Part shown: positions 1 to 5,790 of the stretch, one piece after another
How the letters are laid out: each line of letters starts with the position of its first letter
Numbering within the stretch: the stretch's first letter is position 1
Source of the DNA: Deltaproteobacteria bacterium
GTDB taxonomy: Bacteria > JAMCPX01
Direction: 5' to 3'
Assembly: GCA_023489065.1 (NCBI GenBank)
Contig: JAMDCL010000025.1
Location: forward strand, 1 to 7,052
DNA: 7,052 nucleotides
The notes under the pieces: generated by a model
The model's database searches: none
What the model saw: the letters and a program-made list of their open reading frames with translations, nothing else
Told to the model about the DNA's origin: nothing
Program-made: the position numbers and the translations under genes

Positions 1-1087
1 AACCTTCGCCGGACTTGCCGAACCCTATGCCCGGTGAAACCACGATGCCTGCCTGCTGGATCAGCTTCATCGTAAAGGACATCGAATCGATATTGTTGGG
101 CAGTTTCGTCCAGATATAGAACGTGGCGTTTCCGTTGAACGGATCAAGCCCTGCAGCGGATAGCGCAGAAGTAACCATGTGTACGCGTTTTTTGTATATC
201 TTTCTCAGCGGCTCCGTGAGCGCATCTCCAAGGGTCAATGCTTTGATTCCGGCCCACTGAACTGCCTGGAATACACCGGAATCTATGTTCGTCTTTATCT
301 TGCCGATACCTGCTATCAACTCCTCGTTGCCGCAGGCAAACCCGATCCTCCATCCTGTCATGCTGAATGTTTTCGACAGGGAATGAAACTCTATGGCAAC
401 ATCCATTGCACCCGGATATTCGAGTATAGAATGCGTTTTCTCCCCGAAGTAGATCTCTGAGTATGCCGCATCATGGGCTATGATGATATGGTGTTTCTTC
501 GCAAAGGCAATAACCTTTTTGAAGAAGGCTTCCCCGGCAGTTGCGGATGTCGGGTTGTTCGGATAATTGATAAACAGCATCTTTGCTTTTTGCAGGATCT
601 GCTCCGGAATGCTCTCAAGTGACGGTATAAAGTCGTTCTCCCTCGTCAGGGGCAGGGCATACGCTGTTCCACCTGCAAAGATGGTCGAAGCAAAATACAC
701 CGGATAACCGGGCTCTGTGTAGAGTACGACATCTCCCGGGTTGACGAATGCCAGAGGGAAATGCGCAATACCTTCCTTTGATCCTATGAGCGAGAGGACC
801 TGTTTTTTGTAATCGAGCTTGACGCCGAATCGTTTATAAAACCATTGTGCTGCAACCTCCCTGAACCTGTCCATGCCCGAATAAGAGGGATAAATATGGT
901 TTGACGGGTCCTGAGCTGCGGATTGCAGGGCTTCGACCACCTGTGCGGATGTCGGCAGATCGGGGTCACCGACTCCAAGGTCTATGATGTCCTTTCCTGC
1001 GGCAATCTGTTCGGATTTAATCCTGTCGAGTTCGGCAAATAAGTACTTCGGCAGCATCTCGAGTCTTTGTGCATATTTGAACGGCAT
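1..1087 (-). CDS. dapL: LL-diaminopimelate aminotransferase DapL (3' end beyond the window)
   Basis: PLP-dependent fold-type I aminotransferase, expected to convert tetrahydrodipicolinate plus glutamate to LL-diaminopimelate in one cytosolic step, feeding lysine and peptidoglycan. The frame is open for 362 codons from the ATG at 1087 to the window edge. Family members run near 385-410 residues, so a short C-terminus, including the last substrate-binding arginine, lies outside. Visible landmarks are the N-terminal LGVGDPDLPT (residues 35-44), NHIYPSY (63-69), IGSKEGIAHFP (101-111), NYPNNPT (174-180), HDAAY with the PLP-pyridine aspartate D206, and SLSKT with the Schiff-base lysine K239 followed by GWRIGFA (R247 likely binds PLP phosphate). 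The NHxYPSY and GSKEGIAH blocks resemble DapL more than ordinary aspartate aminotransferases. The SD AAGGAG lies 6 bases before the ATG. It is last in line of the sufS-sufU-thiM-thiE group and may also have its own promoter. A related aminotransferase specificity cannot be fully excluded. Confidence 0.87.
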   Translation of the reverse strand, partial: MPFKYAQRLEMLPKYLFAELDRIKSEQIAAGKDIIDLGVGDPDLPTSAQVVEALQSAAQDPSNHIYPSYSGMDRFREVAAQWFYKRFGVKLDYKKQVLSLIGSKEGIAHFPLAFVNPGDVVLYTEPGYPVYFASTIFAGGTAYALPLTRENDFIPSLESIPEQILQKAKMLFINYPNNPTSATAGEAFFKKVIAFAKKHHIIIAHDAAYSEIYFGEKTHSILEYPGAMDVAIEFHSLSKTFSMTGWRIGFACGNEELIAGIGKIKTNIDSGVFQAVQWAGIKALTLGDALTEPLRKIYKKRVHMVTSALSAAGLDPFNGNATFYIWTKLPNNIDSMSFTMKLIQQAGIVVSPGIGFGKSGEG

Positions 1088-1121
1088 GTCAGTCTCCTTC
1101 TCTTCTTTGTATTCATGTTGC

Positions 1122-1150
1122 TCTATAAAAGATTGTGCAAAAAAAAGCAA
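1122..1150 (-). promoter_or_regulatory. Weak candidate promoter for dapL
   Basis: On the minus strand TTGCTT (1145-1150) and TATAGA (1122-1127) are separated by 17 bases, inside the short thiE-dapL spacer. The -10 matches consensus at four of six bases and the -35 at only three. The -35 merges into a run of eight T, which also makes the region AT-rich. It could give dapL expression independent of the upstream genes, but read-through from thiE is equally possible. Confidence 0.3.
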
Positions 1151-1169
1151 CCGGCGTGTAATGTTTTGG

Positions 1170-1799
1170 TCAGTCTTTGGCTTCCCAGAAGCGGACGAAT
1201 TCCCGTGCAGTATGTTCCGGGGCAGGGGTGTTCAGGATGGCTGAAATCACAGCGGCCCCGCGGATGTTATAGCGCTTTAATTCCCGGAGGTTATTCATGG
1301 TAATGCCGCCGATCGCATAAACAGGGACCTTTGCCATTTTTGCTATCTTTGCAAACATGTCCAAACCGATGCAGGTGCTATCCTGCTTTGTCGATGTCGG
1401 GTAAACAGCGCCTGCACCGAAGTAATCAGCTCCCTGGGCTTGTGCGGTTCTTACCTCTTCTTCATTCCTGACCGATACCCCTACGATCTTATCTCCGAGG
1501 TACTTCCTGGCGATCTCGGCAGGCATATCATCCTGCCCGACATGAACGCCGTCTGCATCAACGGCAAGCGCGATATCTATTCTGTCATTGACTATAAACA
1601 GGGCATTGTATTGTTTGCACAATATTTTGATCTTCATTGCCTCATCGTACATTGTCCGAGTTTGCGCATCCTTTTCACGGTACTGGATGATCTTTACCCC
1701 TGCCTGCAGCAGATAAAGAGCAGATTGCTCGTGGGATGTTCCAAAATCACGCGAGGTGATGCCGTATATGCCTGACGGGAGTTCGGGTTTTACGAGCAT
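1170..1799 (-). CDS. thiE: Thiamine-phosphate synthase ThiE
   Basis: TIM-barrel enzyme joining hydroxymethylpyrimidine diphosphate and thiazole phosphate to give thiamine phosphate in the cytosol. Numbered from the ATG at 1799 (209 residues, normal family length), the motifs are QYREK (39-43, pyrophosphate and pyrimidine contacts), VND (70-72), HVGQDD (86-91, metal and substrate), GAGAVYPTSTK (128-138, substrate loop), AIGGI (162-166) and AVIS (183-186, phosphate loop). The substrate loop has GA where many homologues have GP. A GTG four codons upstream (1811) is also in frame, and an in-frame TGA closes the frame 11 codons further up. I prefer the ATG because GGGTGA (1808-1813) sits 8 bases before it, while the GTG has only a poor GAAGA at about 10 bases. 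It lies downstream of thiM in the same direction, forming a thiazole-salvage pair, and is separated from it by an unusual structured spacer. Confidence 0.93.
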   Translation of the reverse strand: MLVKPELPSGIYGITSRDFGTSHEQSALYLLQAGVKIIQYREKDAQTRTMYDEAMKIKILCKQYNALFIVNDRIDIALAVDADGVHVGQDDMPAEIARKYLGDKIVGVSVRNEEEVRTAQAQGADYFGAGAVYPTSTKQDSTCIGLDMFAKIAKMAKVPVYAIGGITMNNLRELKRYNIRGAAVISAILNTPAPEHTAREFVRFWEAKD

Positions 1800-1974
1800 A
1801 TTCGAATTCACCCGGCGCGGGTCTTCAGCATCGTTACGGAGTCATTGCGATCGGCGGGTACACAACAAGGCCGGGTCCGGCAATCTGCAGGTAGAGAGGG
1901 ACTGCTCCGGCGCGGCATACACTGCCGCTCATCGCAAAGATAGTATAACGAGAGTAACTGTGCCTGCATAAATT
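1800..1974 (-). other. Structured GC-rich spacer between thiM and thiE
   Basis: About 175 bases lie between the thiM stop and the preferred thiE start, much longer than the sufS-sufU junction in the same group. Read on the minus strand it contains a 7-base inverted repeat (TTGCGAT, 1931-1937, with ATCGCAA, 1845-1851). That repeat encloses a perfect 6-bp hairpin, GCGGCA-loop-TGCCGC (1912-1928), and a smaller GCCG/CGGC hairpin (about 1870-1881). The 9-mer ccggcgcgg occurs twice on the plus strand (1812-1820 and 1907-1915), the second copy lapping the hairpin arm. I find no conserved core of a TPP, cobalamin or SAM riboswitch, no T-run terminator and no convincing ORF. It could be a leader or processing element, a REP-like repeat or a decayed gene remnant. 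Confidence 0.4.
1942..1970 (-). promoter_or_regulatory. Weak candidate promoter upstream of thiE
   Basis: On the minus strand TATACT (1942-1947), a five-of-six match to the -10 consensus, is preceded after 17 bases by TATGCA (1965-1970), a poor -35. It lies just after the thiM stop and before the structured spacer. If active it would give thiE a leader of about 135 bases carrying the hairpins. The -35 is weak, so this rests mainly on the -10 and its position. Confidence 0.25.
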
Positions 1975-2763
1975 TCATTTGGCAGTAACGTCCGAGAGCT
2001 TGTATGCGTCCTCATTCAGAAGTGAAATCTCGTCTATGAGTGCGGTCATGAAACTGCCCGGAAGCTTTGTACGTGCCGCTGCCTTTTCTCCGGCAATTTC
2101 GAACGTAACAAGCCCTTCGATCGCTGACGTGAACAGATCCTTTTGAACAGCCATGAAGCTTGCGATAACGGATCCCAGCATGCAGCCTGCACCGGTAATG
2201 CGCGAAAACATTTCGGTTCCGTTTTTTACTGTGGCCGACTGACTGCCGTTTGATACATAATCCTCTTGCCCCGTAATGACTGCAGTCAATCCGTACTCTT
2301 TTGCAAGCGCCCCGGCCGTTCCCATACCTGCGGAGGTTGTGGAATCGACGCCCTTGACCAGGACCTTCTCCCCCGCAAGCGACTGCATCTCTCCGGCATT
2401 GCCTTTAAGAACGTCGACTTTTACTTCCTTTAAAATCTTTTTTGCCGTTTCCGTTCTATAGCGTGTTGCCCCGGCACCAACGGGATCAAGCAATACAGGA
2501 ACGTGTTTTTTGTTTGCCATTTTACCGGCAGCAAGCATGGATTCGATCCAGCGGTCGCTCAGCGTGCCGATGTTGAGATACAGCACACCGGCAATCGAGA
2601 CCATGTCCTCGACCTCGGGCAGCGCATGTGCCATGACCGGCGAAGCTCCGAGCGAGAGCGTAATATTTGCGCTGACATTCATAACGACATAGTTCGTTAT
2701 GTGGTGTACCAGCGGTTTAGTATTTCTGATCTTTTTCAAATCACCGAAATAATCTATTTTCAT
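1975..2763 (-). CDS. thiM: Hydroxyethylthiazole kinase ThiM
   Basis: Ribokinase-like kinase that phosphorylates 4-methyl-5-(2-hydroxyethyl)thiazole with ATP, giving the thiazole phosphate used by ThiE. This is the salvage route to thiamine. The protein is 262 residues, the usual length. It shows PLVHHITNYVVMN (17-29), GASPVMAHA (39-47, substrate pocket), LNIGTL (63-68), LLDPVGAGATRYRT (91-104), KGNAGE (120-125) and RITGAGCMLGS (188-198). The last holds the anion-hole GAGC with C194, the reactive cysteine expected at this place in ThiM. An AAGGGGG SD (2772-2778) lies 8 bases before the ATG. It sits about 60 bases after sufU and upstream of thiE, all in one direction. No TPP-riboswitch core is visible ahead of it. 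ThiD and ThiC are not in the window, so the pyrimidine half must come from elsewhere. Confidence 0.95.
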   Translation of the reverse strand: MKIDYFGDLKKIRNTKPLVHHITNYVVMNVSANITLSLGASPVMAHALPEVEDMVSIAGVLYLNIGTLSDRWIESMLAAGKMANKKHVPVLLDPVGAGATRYRTETAKKILKEVKVDVLKGNAGEMQSLAGEKVLVKGVDSTTSAGMGTAGALAKEYGLTAVITGQEDYVSNGSQSATVKNGTEMFSRITGAGCMLGSVIASFMAVQKDLFTSAIEGLVTFEIAGEKAAARTKLPGSFMTALIDEISLLNEDAYKLSDVTAK

Positions 2764-2826
2764 CCTCTGTTCCCCCTTCGTATAAAGAACTTGGTTTCAC
2801 CCATGAAGTGCATCATGCTGTGTGTA

Positions 2827-3249
2827 CTATTTTTTTTGCTGTAACGCCTGGTCCAGCACGGCGACGCTCAGGCTCGCGCACTTGACCCTTGCAGGGTACC
2901 TCTTCACATCGGAAAGGGCCTCGAGGTCCCCGAGTATGTCTGCATTATAATCTTTTCCCGCGAGCATATTTTTATACTCGTTCATGATGGTCCTCGTTTC
3001 TTCGATGGTCTTTCCCTTTATCGCTTCTGTTATCAGTGAGGCTGCGGACTGGCTGATCGAACAGCCATTGCCGGTAAACATGACATTCCGTACGACGTTA
3101 CCATCAAAGATGAGTTCCATTGCTATTTCATCGCCGCAAAGGGGATTGGAGCCGTCCGATTTGGCGTCCGGATGCTCAAGGTGTCCCTGGTTTTTCGGGT
3201 GCTGATAGTGTTCTATGATAATTTCTTTGAAGAGTTCTTCAAGCGACAT
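2827..3249 (-). CDS. sufU: Fe-S cluster assembly protein SufU (IscU/NifU-N family)
   Basis: Small zinc-type U protein of 140 residues that accepts persulfide sulfur from SufS and supports Fe-S cluster assembly in the cytosol. All three ligand cysteines are present: C38 in NPLCGD (with D40), C63 in GNGCSISQS, and C124 in RVKCASL. The extra segment between the second and third cysteine (about residues 80-120, ending in SDVKRYPAR) distinguishes SufU from IscU. The residue after CASLS is valine where many SufU proteins have tryptophan. The ATG lies inside the end of sufS, and an AAAGGAG SD sits about 10 bases upstream within sufS, so the two are probably translationally coupled. The C-terminus ends in QQKK on a run of eight A just before the stop. 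sufB, sufC and sufD are not in the window. Confidence 0.94.
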   Translation of the reverse strand: MSLEELFKEIIIEHYQHPKNQGHLEHPDAKSDGSNPLCGDEIAMELIFDGNVVRNVMFTGNGCSISQSAASLITEAIKGKTIEETRTIMNEYKNMLAGKDYNADILGDLEALSDVKRYPARVKCASLSVAVLDQALQQKK

Positions 3250-4468
3250 GACCGAATATCTCCTTTGATTTCTTTAACGCGGCAACCAATGAATCTATCT
3301 CCTGCTTTGTGTTGTAGAAATAGAAACTCGCCCTTGCCATTGCAGATACACCGCAGTCTATCATGAGCGGTTGTGCACAGTGATGGCCGGCCCTTATCGC
3401 TATACCCTCGCTGTCGAGTATCGTACCGATGTCATGTGAGTGAACGCCCTTGATGTTGAATGCAATGATGCCCCCCTTCTTTTCCGCACGCAGAGGACCA
3501 TAGATAAATATTCCCGGCACCGTTTTCATCTTTTCCAGTGCGTATGCCGTCAGCTCTCTTTCATAGGATTCGATAGTGTCCATCCCCATTTTTTCGAGAT
3601 ACCCTATTGCAGCCTTTAATCCGATCGCTCCCTCATAGTTCGGAGTACCCGCTTCAAACTTCCACGGCAGTTCATTGTACACGACGCTGTCAAGTGTGAC
3701 CTTCAGGATCATTTCGCCGCCGCTTAAGAAGGGCTCCATGGATTCGAGGTATGATTCTTTTGCGTACAATGCACCGATGCCGGTCGGTCCGAGCATCTTA
3801 TGTCCCGACACGGCAAAGAAATCGCAATCAATGTCCCGGACATCAATCTTCATGTGCGGTGCACTCTGTGCGCCGTCAACGACGACGGCGGCACCCTTCT
3901 TGTGAGCAAGCGCCGTGATTTCTTTTACCGGGTTTATCGTACCGAAAACGTTCGACATATGGACAATACCCACAAGTTTGGTTTTATCCGACAGCATGGA
4001 TTTGAATGCGTCCATATCAAGTTCTCCATCCATCCTCGAGGGCACGATCTTGATAACGGCACCTTTTCTGTGAGCAAGCCTGAACCACGGTACGTAGTTG
4101 CTGTGATGCTCCATAATGCTGACGATGATCTCATCGCCGGCATGGATGTTCGCTTCTCCCCATGTATAGGCTATAAGATTCAGTGCCTCGGTCGCGTTGC
4201 GGGTAAAAACAATCTCTTTGGTACTGTTTGCATTGATGAACCTGCGCACAGCTTCCCGTGAATCTTCATAAGCCTGTGTCGATTCCTCTGCAAGCAGGTA
4301 TACGCCCCGGTGAACGTTTGCATTATAGTTCTTGTAAAGGTCGGCTACCGCATCTATGACGACCGATGGCTTTTGCGTGGTTGCGGCGTTGTCAAGATAT
4401 ACAAGCTTCTTGTCCCTTACCATGCGGGACAGTACCGGAAAATCTTTTCTTATTCGTTCAATATCCAT
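3239..4468 (-). CDS. sufS: Cysteine desulfurase SufS
   Basis: PLP-dependent group II cysteine desulfurase that takes sulfur from L-cysteine as an enzyme persulfide, leaving alanine, and hands it to SufU. Numbered from the ATG at 4468 (409 residues), it shows YLDNAATTQKP (24-34), FTRNATEALN (88-97), MEHHSNYVPW (119-128, PLP-stacking histidine), VVDGAQSAPH (196-205, D198 and Q201 at PLP), SGHKMLGPTG (221-230, Schiff-base K224), FEAGTPNYEG (271-280), RAGHHCAQPL (359-368, persulfide cysteine C364) and ARASFYFYNT (378-387, substrate R379). The HHC context is typical of SufS rather than IscS. An ATG two codons upstream (4474) has GGAG only one base away. The same GGAG lies 7 bases before the ATG at 4468, which I therefore take as the start. 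It is first in the leftward group and overlaps sufU by 11 bases. Confidence 0.96.
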   Translation of the reverse strand: MDIERIRKDFPVLSRMVRDKKLVYLDNAATTQKPSVVIDAVADLYKNYNANVHRGVYLLAEESTQAYEDSREAVRRFINANSTKEIVFTRNATEALNLIAYTWGEANIHAGDEIIVSIMEHHSNYVPWFRLAHRKGAVIKIVPSRMDGELDMDAFKSMLSDKTKLVGIVHMSNVFGTINPVKEITALAHKKGAAVVVDGAQSAPHMKIDVRDIDCDFFAVSGHKMLGPTGIGALYAKESYLESMEPFLSGGEMILKVTLDSVVYNELPWKFEAGTPNYEGAIGLKAAIGYLEKMGMDTIESYERELTAYALEKMKTVPGIFIYGPLRAEKKGGIIAFNIKGVHSHDIGTILDSEGIAIRAGHHCAQPLMIDCGVSAMARASFYFYNTKQEIDSLVAALKKSKEIFGHVA

Positions 4469-4475
4469 CTCCATG

Positions 4476-4479
4476 CTCC
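4476..4479 (-). promoter_or_regulatory. SD site deciding the sufS start
   Basis: GGAG on the minus strand lies one base from the ATG at 4474 but seven bases from the ATG at 4468. The second spacing suits initiation, so the first two codons of the longer reading (Met-Glu) are probably not translated. Confidence 0.6.
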
Positions 4480-4497
4480 ATTTTTAATAAGTTACTT

Positions 4498-4526
4498 TAT
4501 ATAAAGCATTTTGGTTTGTAAATCAA
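4498..4526 (-). promoter_or_regulatory. Sigma70-type promoter of the sufS-sufU-thiM-thiE group
   Basis: On the minus strand TTGATT (4521-4526) and TATATA (4498-4503) are separated by exactly 17 bases, about 30 bases before the sufS start. This gives a 5' leader of some 20-25 bases. Both hexamers match consensus at four of six positions in an AT-rich setting. I see no clear IscR-like or Fur-like operator next to it. Confidence 0.55.
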
Positions 4527-4604
4527 CAAGCAGCACGACTCGTTATAACATCCGGTTGTTCCCGTGTCTGGAATGAGGGTGTTCGAGTACTTATATTCTG
4601 TGCA

Positions 4605-4611
4605 AAGGAGG
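4605..4611 (+). promoter_or_regulatory. Strong SD site deciding the start of the reductase gene
   Basis: AAGGAGG lies one base before an ATG at 4613 and seven bases before an in-frame ATG at 4619. The latter spacing is normal, so the start at 4619 (MTTNKN...) is preferred and the leading Met-His of the longer reading is probably not made. Confidence 0.7.
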
Positions 4612-4618
4612 AATGCAC

Positions 4619-5629
4619 ATGACGACGAACAAAAACAGAGAAATAATCTTGATAAGAAGACCCGAGGGTATGCCGCGGGAAGAAGATTTCAGTCTTATCG
4701 AAACGGAGATGCCCGTGTGCAGGGACGGTATGGTGCTCGTCAAGACCCTGTACCTTTCCGTCGACCCGTATATGCGGGGGCGGATGAGCGGCGTAAAAAC
4801 CTATATTTCCCCCTTCGAGCTCGAAAAGGCCATAACAGGAGGCATTGTTGGGGAGGTTGTGCAGACCAAGTCTCCGGATCTTAAAGCAGGTGACATCGTT
4901 ACCGGCAACCTGGGCTGGCGCGATTACAACGGGGCGGACAGCAGGGAACTCAGAAAGTTCGATCCCGGGATCGCACCCGTATCAACGGCACTCGGCATAC
5001 TCGGCATGCCCGGGCTTACGGCATACTTCGGCTTACTCGATATCGGTAAACCATCGTCCGGAGAAACCGTTGTCGTATCCGGTGCGGCAGGAGCGGTGGG
5101 AACTGTGGCGGGTCAGATTGCAAAGATAAAAGGCTGCCGGGTCATCGGGATTGCAGGCTCGGATGAAAAGACCGGCTATCTCGTTCACGATCTCGGGTTT
5201 GATACGGCAATAAACTATAAAACGGCCCCGGACATAAAGAAAGCGATTAAAGATGTCTGTCCGAACGGGGTCGATATTTATTTCGATAATGTTGGGGGAG
5301 AGATTTCGGACGCCGTTATGCCGCTGCTCAACTATAAGGCACGCGTTGTTCTGTGCGGACAGATATCCCAGTATAATATGACCAAGCCAGAAACCGGCCC
5401 CAGGGTGCAGTCATACCTGCTGGTAAAGAGCGCATTGATGAAAGGGTTCATCGTGATGGATTATGCAGACAGAAGCGATGAAGGTATCCGACAGCTTGCA
5501 CAATGGGTTTCGCAGAAGAAATTGAAATATGCAGAGCATGTTGTCGAGGGACTTGAAAATGCACCCAGGGCGTTTATCGGACTTTTCAAAGGTGAAAACC
5601 TCGGAAAACAAATCGTAAAGGTGAGTTAG
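4619..5629 (+). CDS. Zinc-independent MDR oxidoreductase, CurA / prostaglandin-reductase type
   Basis: NADP(H)-dependent medium-chain dehydrogenase/reductase of 336 residues, matching the CurA, YfmJ and leukotriene-B4 dehydrogenase group, which reduces the double bond of enones. The true substrate cannot be told from sequence. The N-terminal GroES-like domain carries LYLSVDPYMRGRMS (44-57), a signature of this group, and lacks the zinc-ligand pattern of alcohol dehydrogenases. LGMPGLTAYFGLL (128-140) leads into the Rossmann domain, with VVVSGAAGAVG (151-161) as the nucleotide loop and GSDEK (180-184) at the likely NADP-phosphate site. DIYFDNVGG (219-227), CGQISQYN (246-253) and GFIVMDY (276-282) follow as in the family. 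It is a monocistronic gene diverging from sufS, with the start set by the AAGGAGG at 4605-4611. I found no convincing promoter for it in the 4527-4604 stretch. Nothing ties it to the neighbouring pathways. Confidence 0.9.
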   Translation: MTTNKNREIILIRRPEGMPREEDFSLIETEMPVCRDGMVLVKTLYLSVDPYMRGRMSGVKTYISPFELEKAITGGIVGEVVQTKSPDLKAGDIVTGNLGWRDYNGADSRELRKFDPGIAPVSTALGILGMPGLTAYFGLLDIGKPSSGETVVVSGAAGAVGTVAGQIAKIKGCRVIGIAGSDEKTGYLVHDLGFDTAINYKTAPDIKKAIKDVCPNGVDIYFDNVGGEISDAVMPLLNYKARVVLCGQISQYNMTKPETGPRVQSYLLVKSALMKGFIVMDYADRSDEGIRQLAQWVSQKKLKYAEHVVEGLENAPRAFIGLFKGENLGKQIVKVS

Positions 5630-5636
5630 GATTATT

Positions 5637-5667
5637 GAAACCGCTGCTTTTGGCGGTCCTCAGTTTC
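5637..5667 (+). terminator. Possible hairpin after the reductase gene, without a U-run
   Basis: Eight bases past the stop, ACCGC (5640-5644) can pair with GCGGT (5653-5657) across an 8-base loop. GAAAC (5637-5641) can alternatively pair with GTTTC (5663-5667) as an outer stem. No T-tract follows directly; the nearest is a T6 at 5709-5714. It may end transcription with help or only protect the 3' end, so as an intrinsic terminator it is weak. Confidence 0.25.
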
Positions 5668-5726
5668 CCCAATAGCAATTCCAGTTTTGTTGGCGTAACG
5701 GACCCTAATTTTTTATCAATAAGAAC

Positions 5727-5754
5727 TTGACATTTAATTATATGGTGGTATGAA
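5727..5754 (+). promoter_or_regulatory. Promoter of mraZ-rsmH (dcw cluster)
   Basis: A perfect -35 TTGACA (5727-5732) is followed after 16 bases by TATGAA (5749-5754), a four-of-six -10. The transcript would start near 5761, about 30 bases before mraZ. The -10 lies across the junction of the first two direct repeats described as the MraZ operator, so binding there would block RNA polymerase. Confidence 0.6.
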
Positions 5755-5771
5755 GTGGTATAAAGGGGCAT
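5742..5771 (+). promoter_or_regulatory. MraZ-box-like operator: three 10-base direct repeats
   Basis: Three head-to-tail units, ATGGTGGTAT, GAAGTGGTAT and AAAGGGGCAT, begin at 5742, 5752 and 5762. They share the pattern NNNG(T/G)GG(T/C)AT with exact 10-base spacing, one helical turn. A fourth register (5772-5781) is poorly conserved. MraZ is known to bind G-rich direct repeats with 10-base periodicity in front of its own gene (TGGGN with 5-base spacers in E. coli; AAAGTG-type repeats in Mollicutes). The units here resemble the AAAGTG type most. The array covers the -10 region, as expected for autorepression. Binding by this MraZ is inferred from position and pattern. Confidence 0.65.
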
Positions 5772-5790
5772 AAGAGTATAACAAAATTGT

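Noticed and set aside
1139..1165. Run of eight T after thiE on the minus strand as an intrinsic terminator
   Set aside because: No stable stem directly precedes the T-run; CGCCGGTTGC does not fold into a useful hairpin.
1800..1812. TTCGAAT resembling a tRNA T-loop on the minus strand
   Set aside because: No flanking 5-bp stem, no anticodon arm or acceptor stem; it lies in the thiE start region.
1912..1928. Perfect 6-bp hairpin as a terminator
   Set aside because: No T-tract follows on either strand.
1756..1971. Plus-strand open frame covering the thiM-thiE spacer
   Set aside because: No family resemblance, no clear SD, and it starts inside antisense thiE; the inverted repeats explain the region better.
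2764..2826. Possible TPP riboswitch or promoter ahead of thiM
   Set aside because: The spacer is only about 60 bases and lacks the CTGAGA and ACCTGATCTGG cores; the -10-like TTTATA has only a poor -35.
2830..2837. Run of eight A at the end of sufU as a programmed frameshift site
   Set aside because: It lies at the last codons after all functional residues and just before the stop; no downstream stimulator or extended frame gives a meaningful product.
3800..4261. Plus-strand open frame of 153 codons
   Set aside because: It lies wholly antisense inside sufS, whose protein is full-length and strongly conserved; no family motif in the antisense product.
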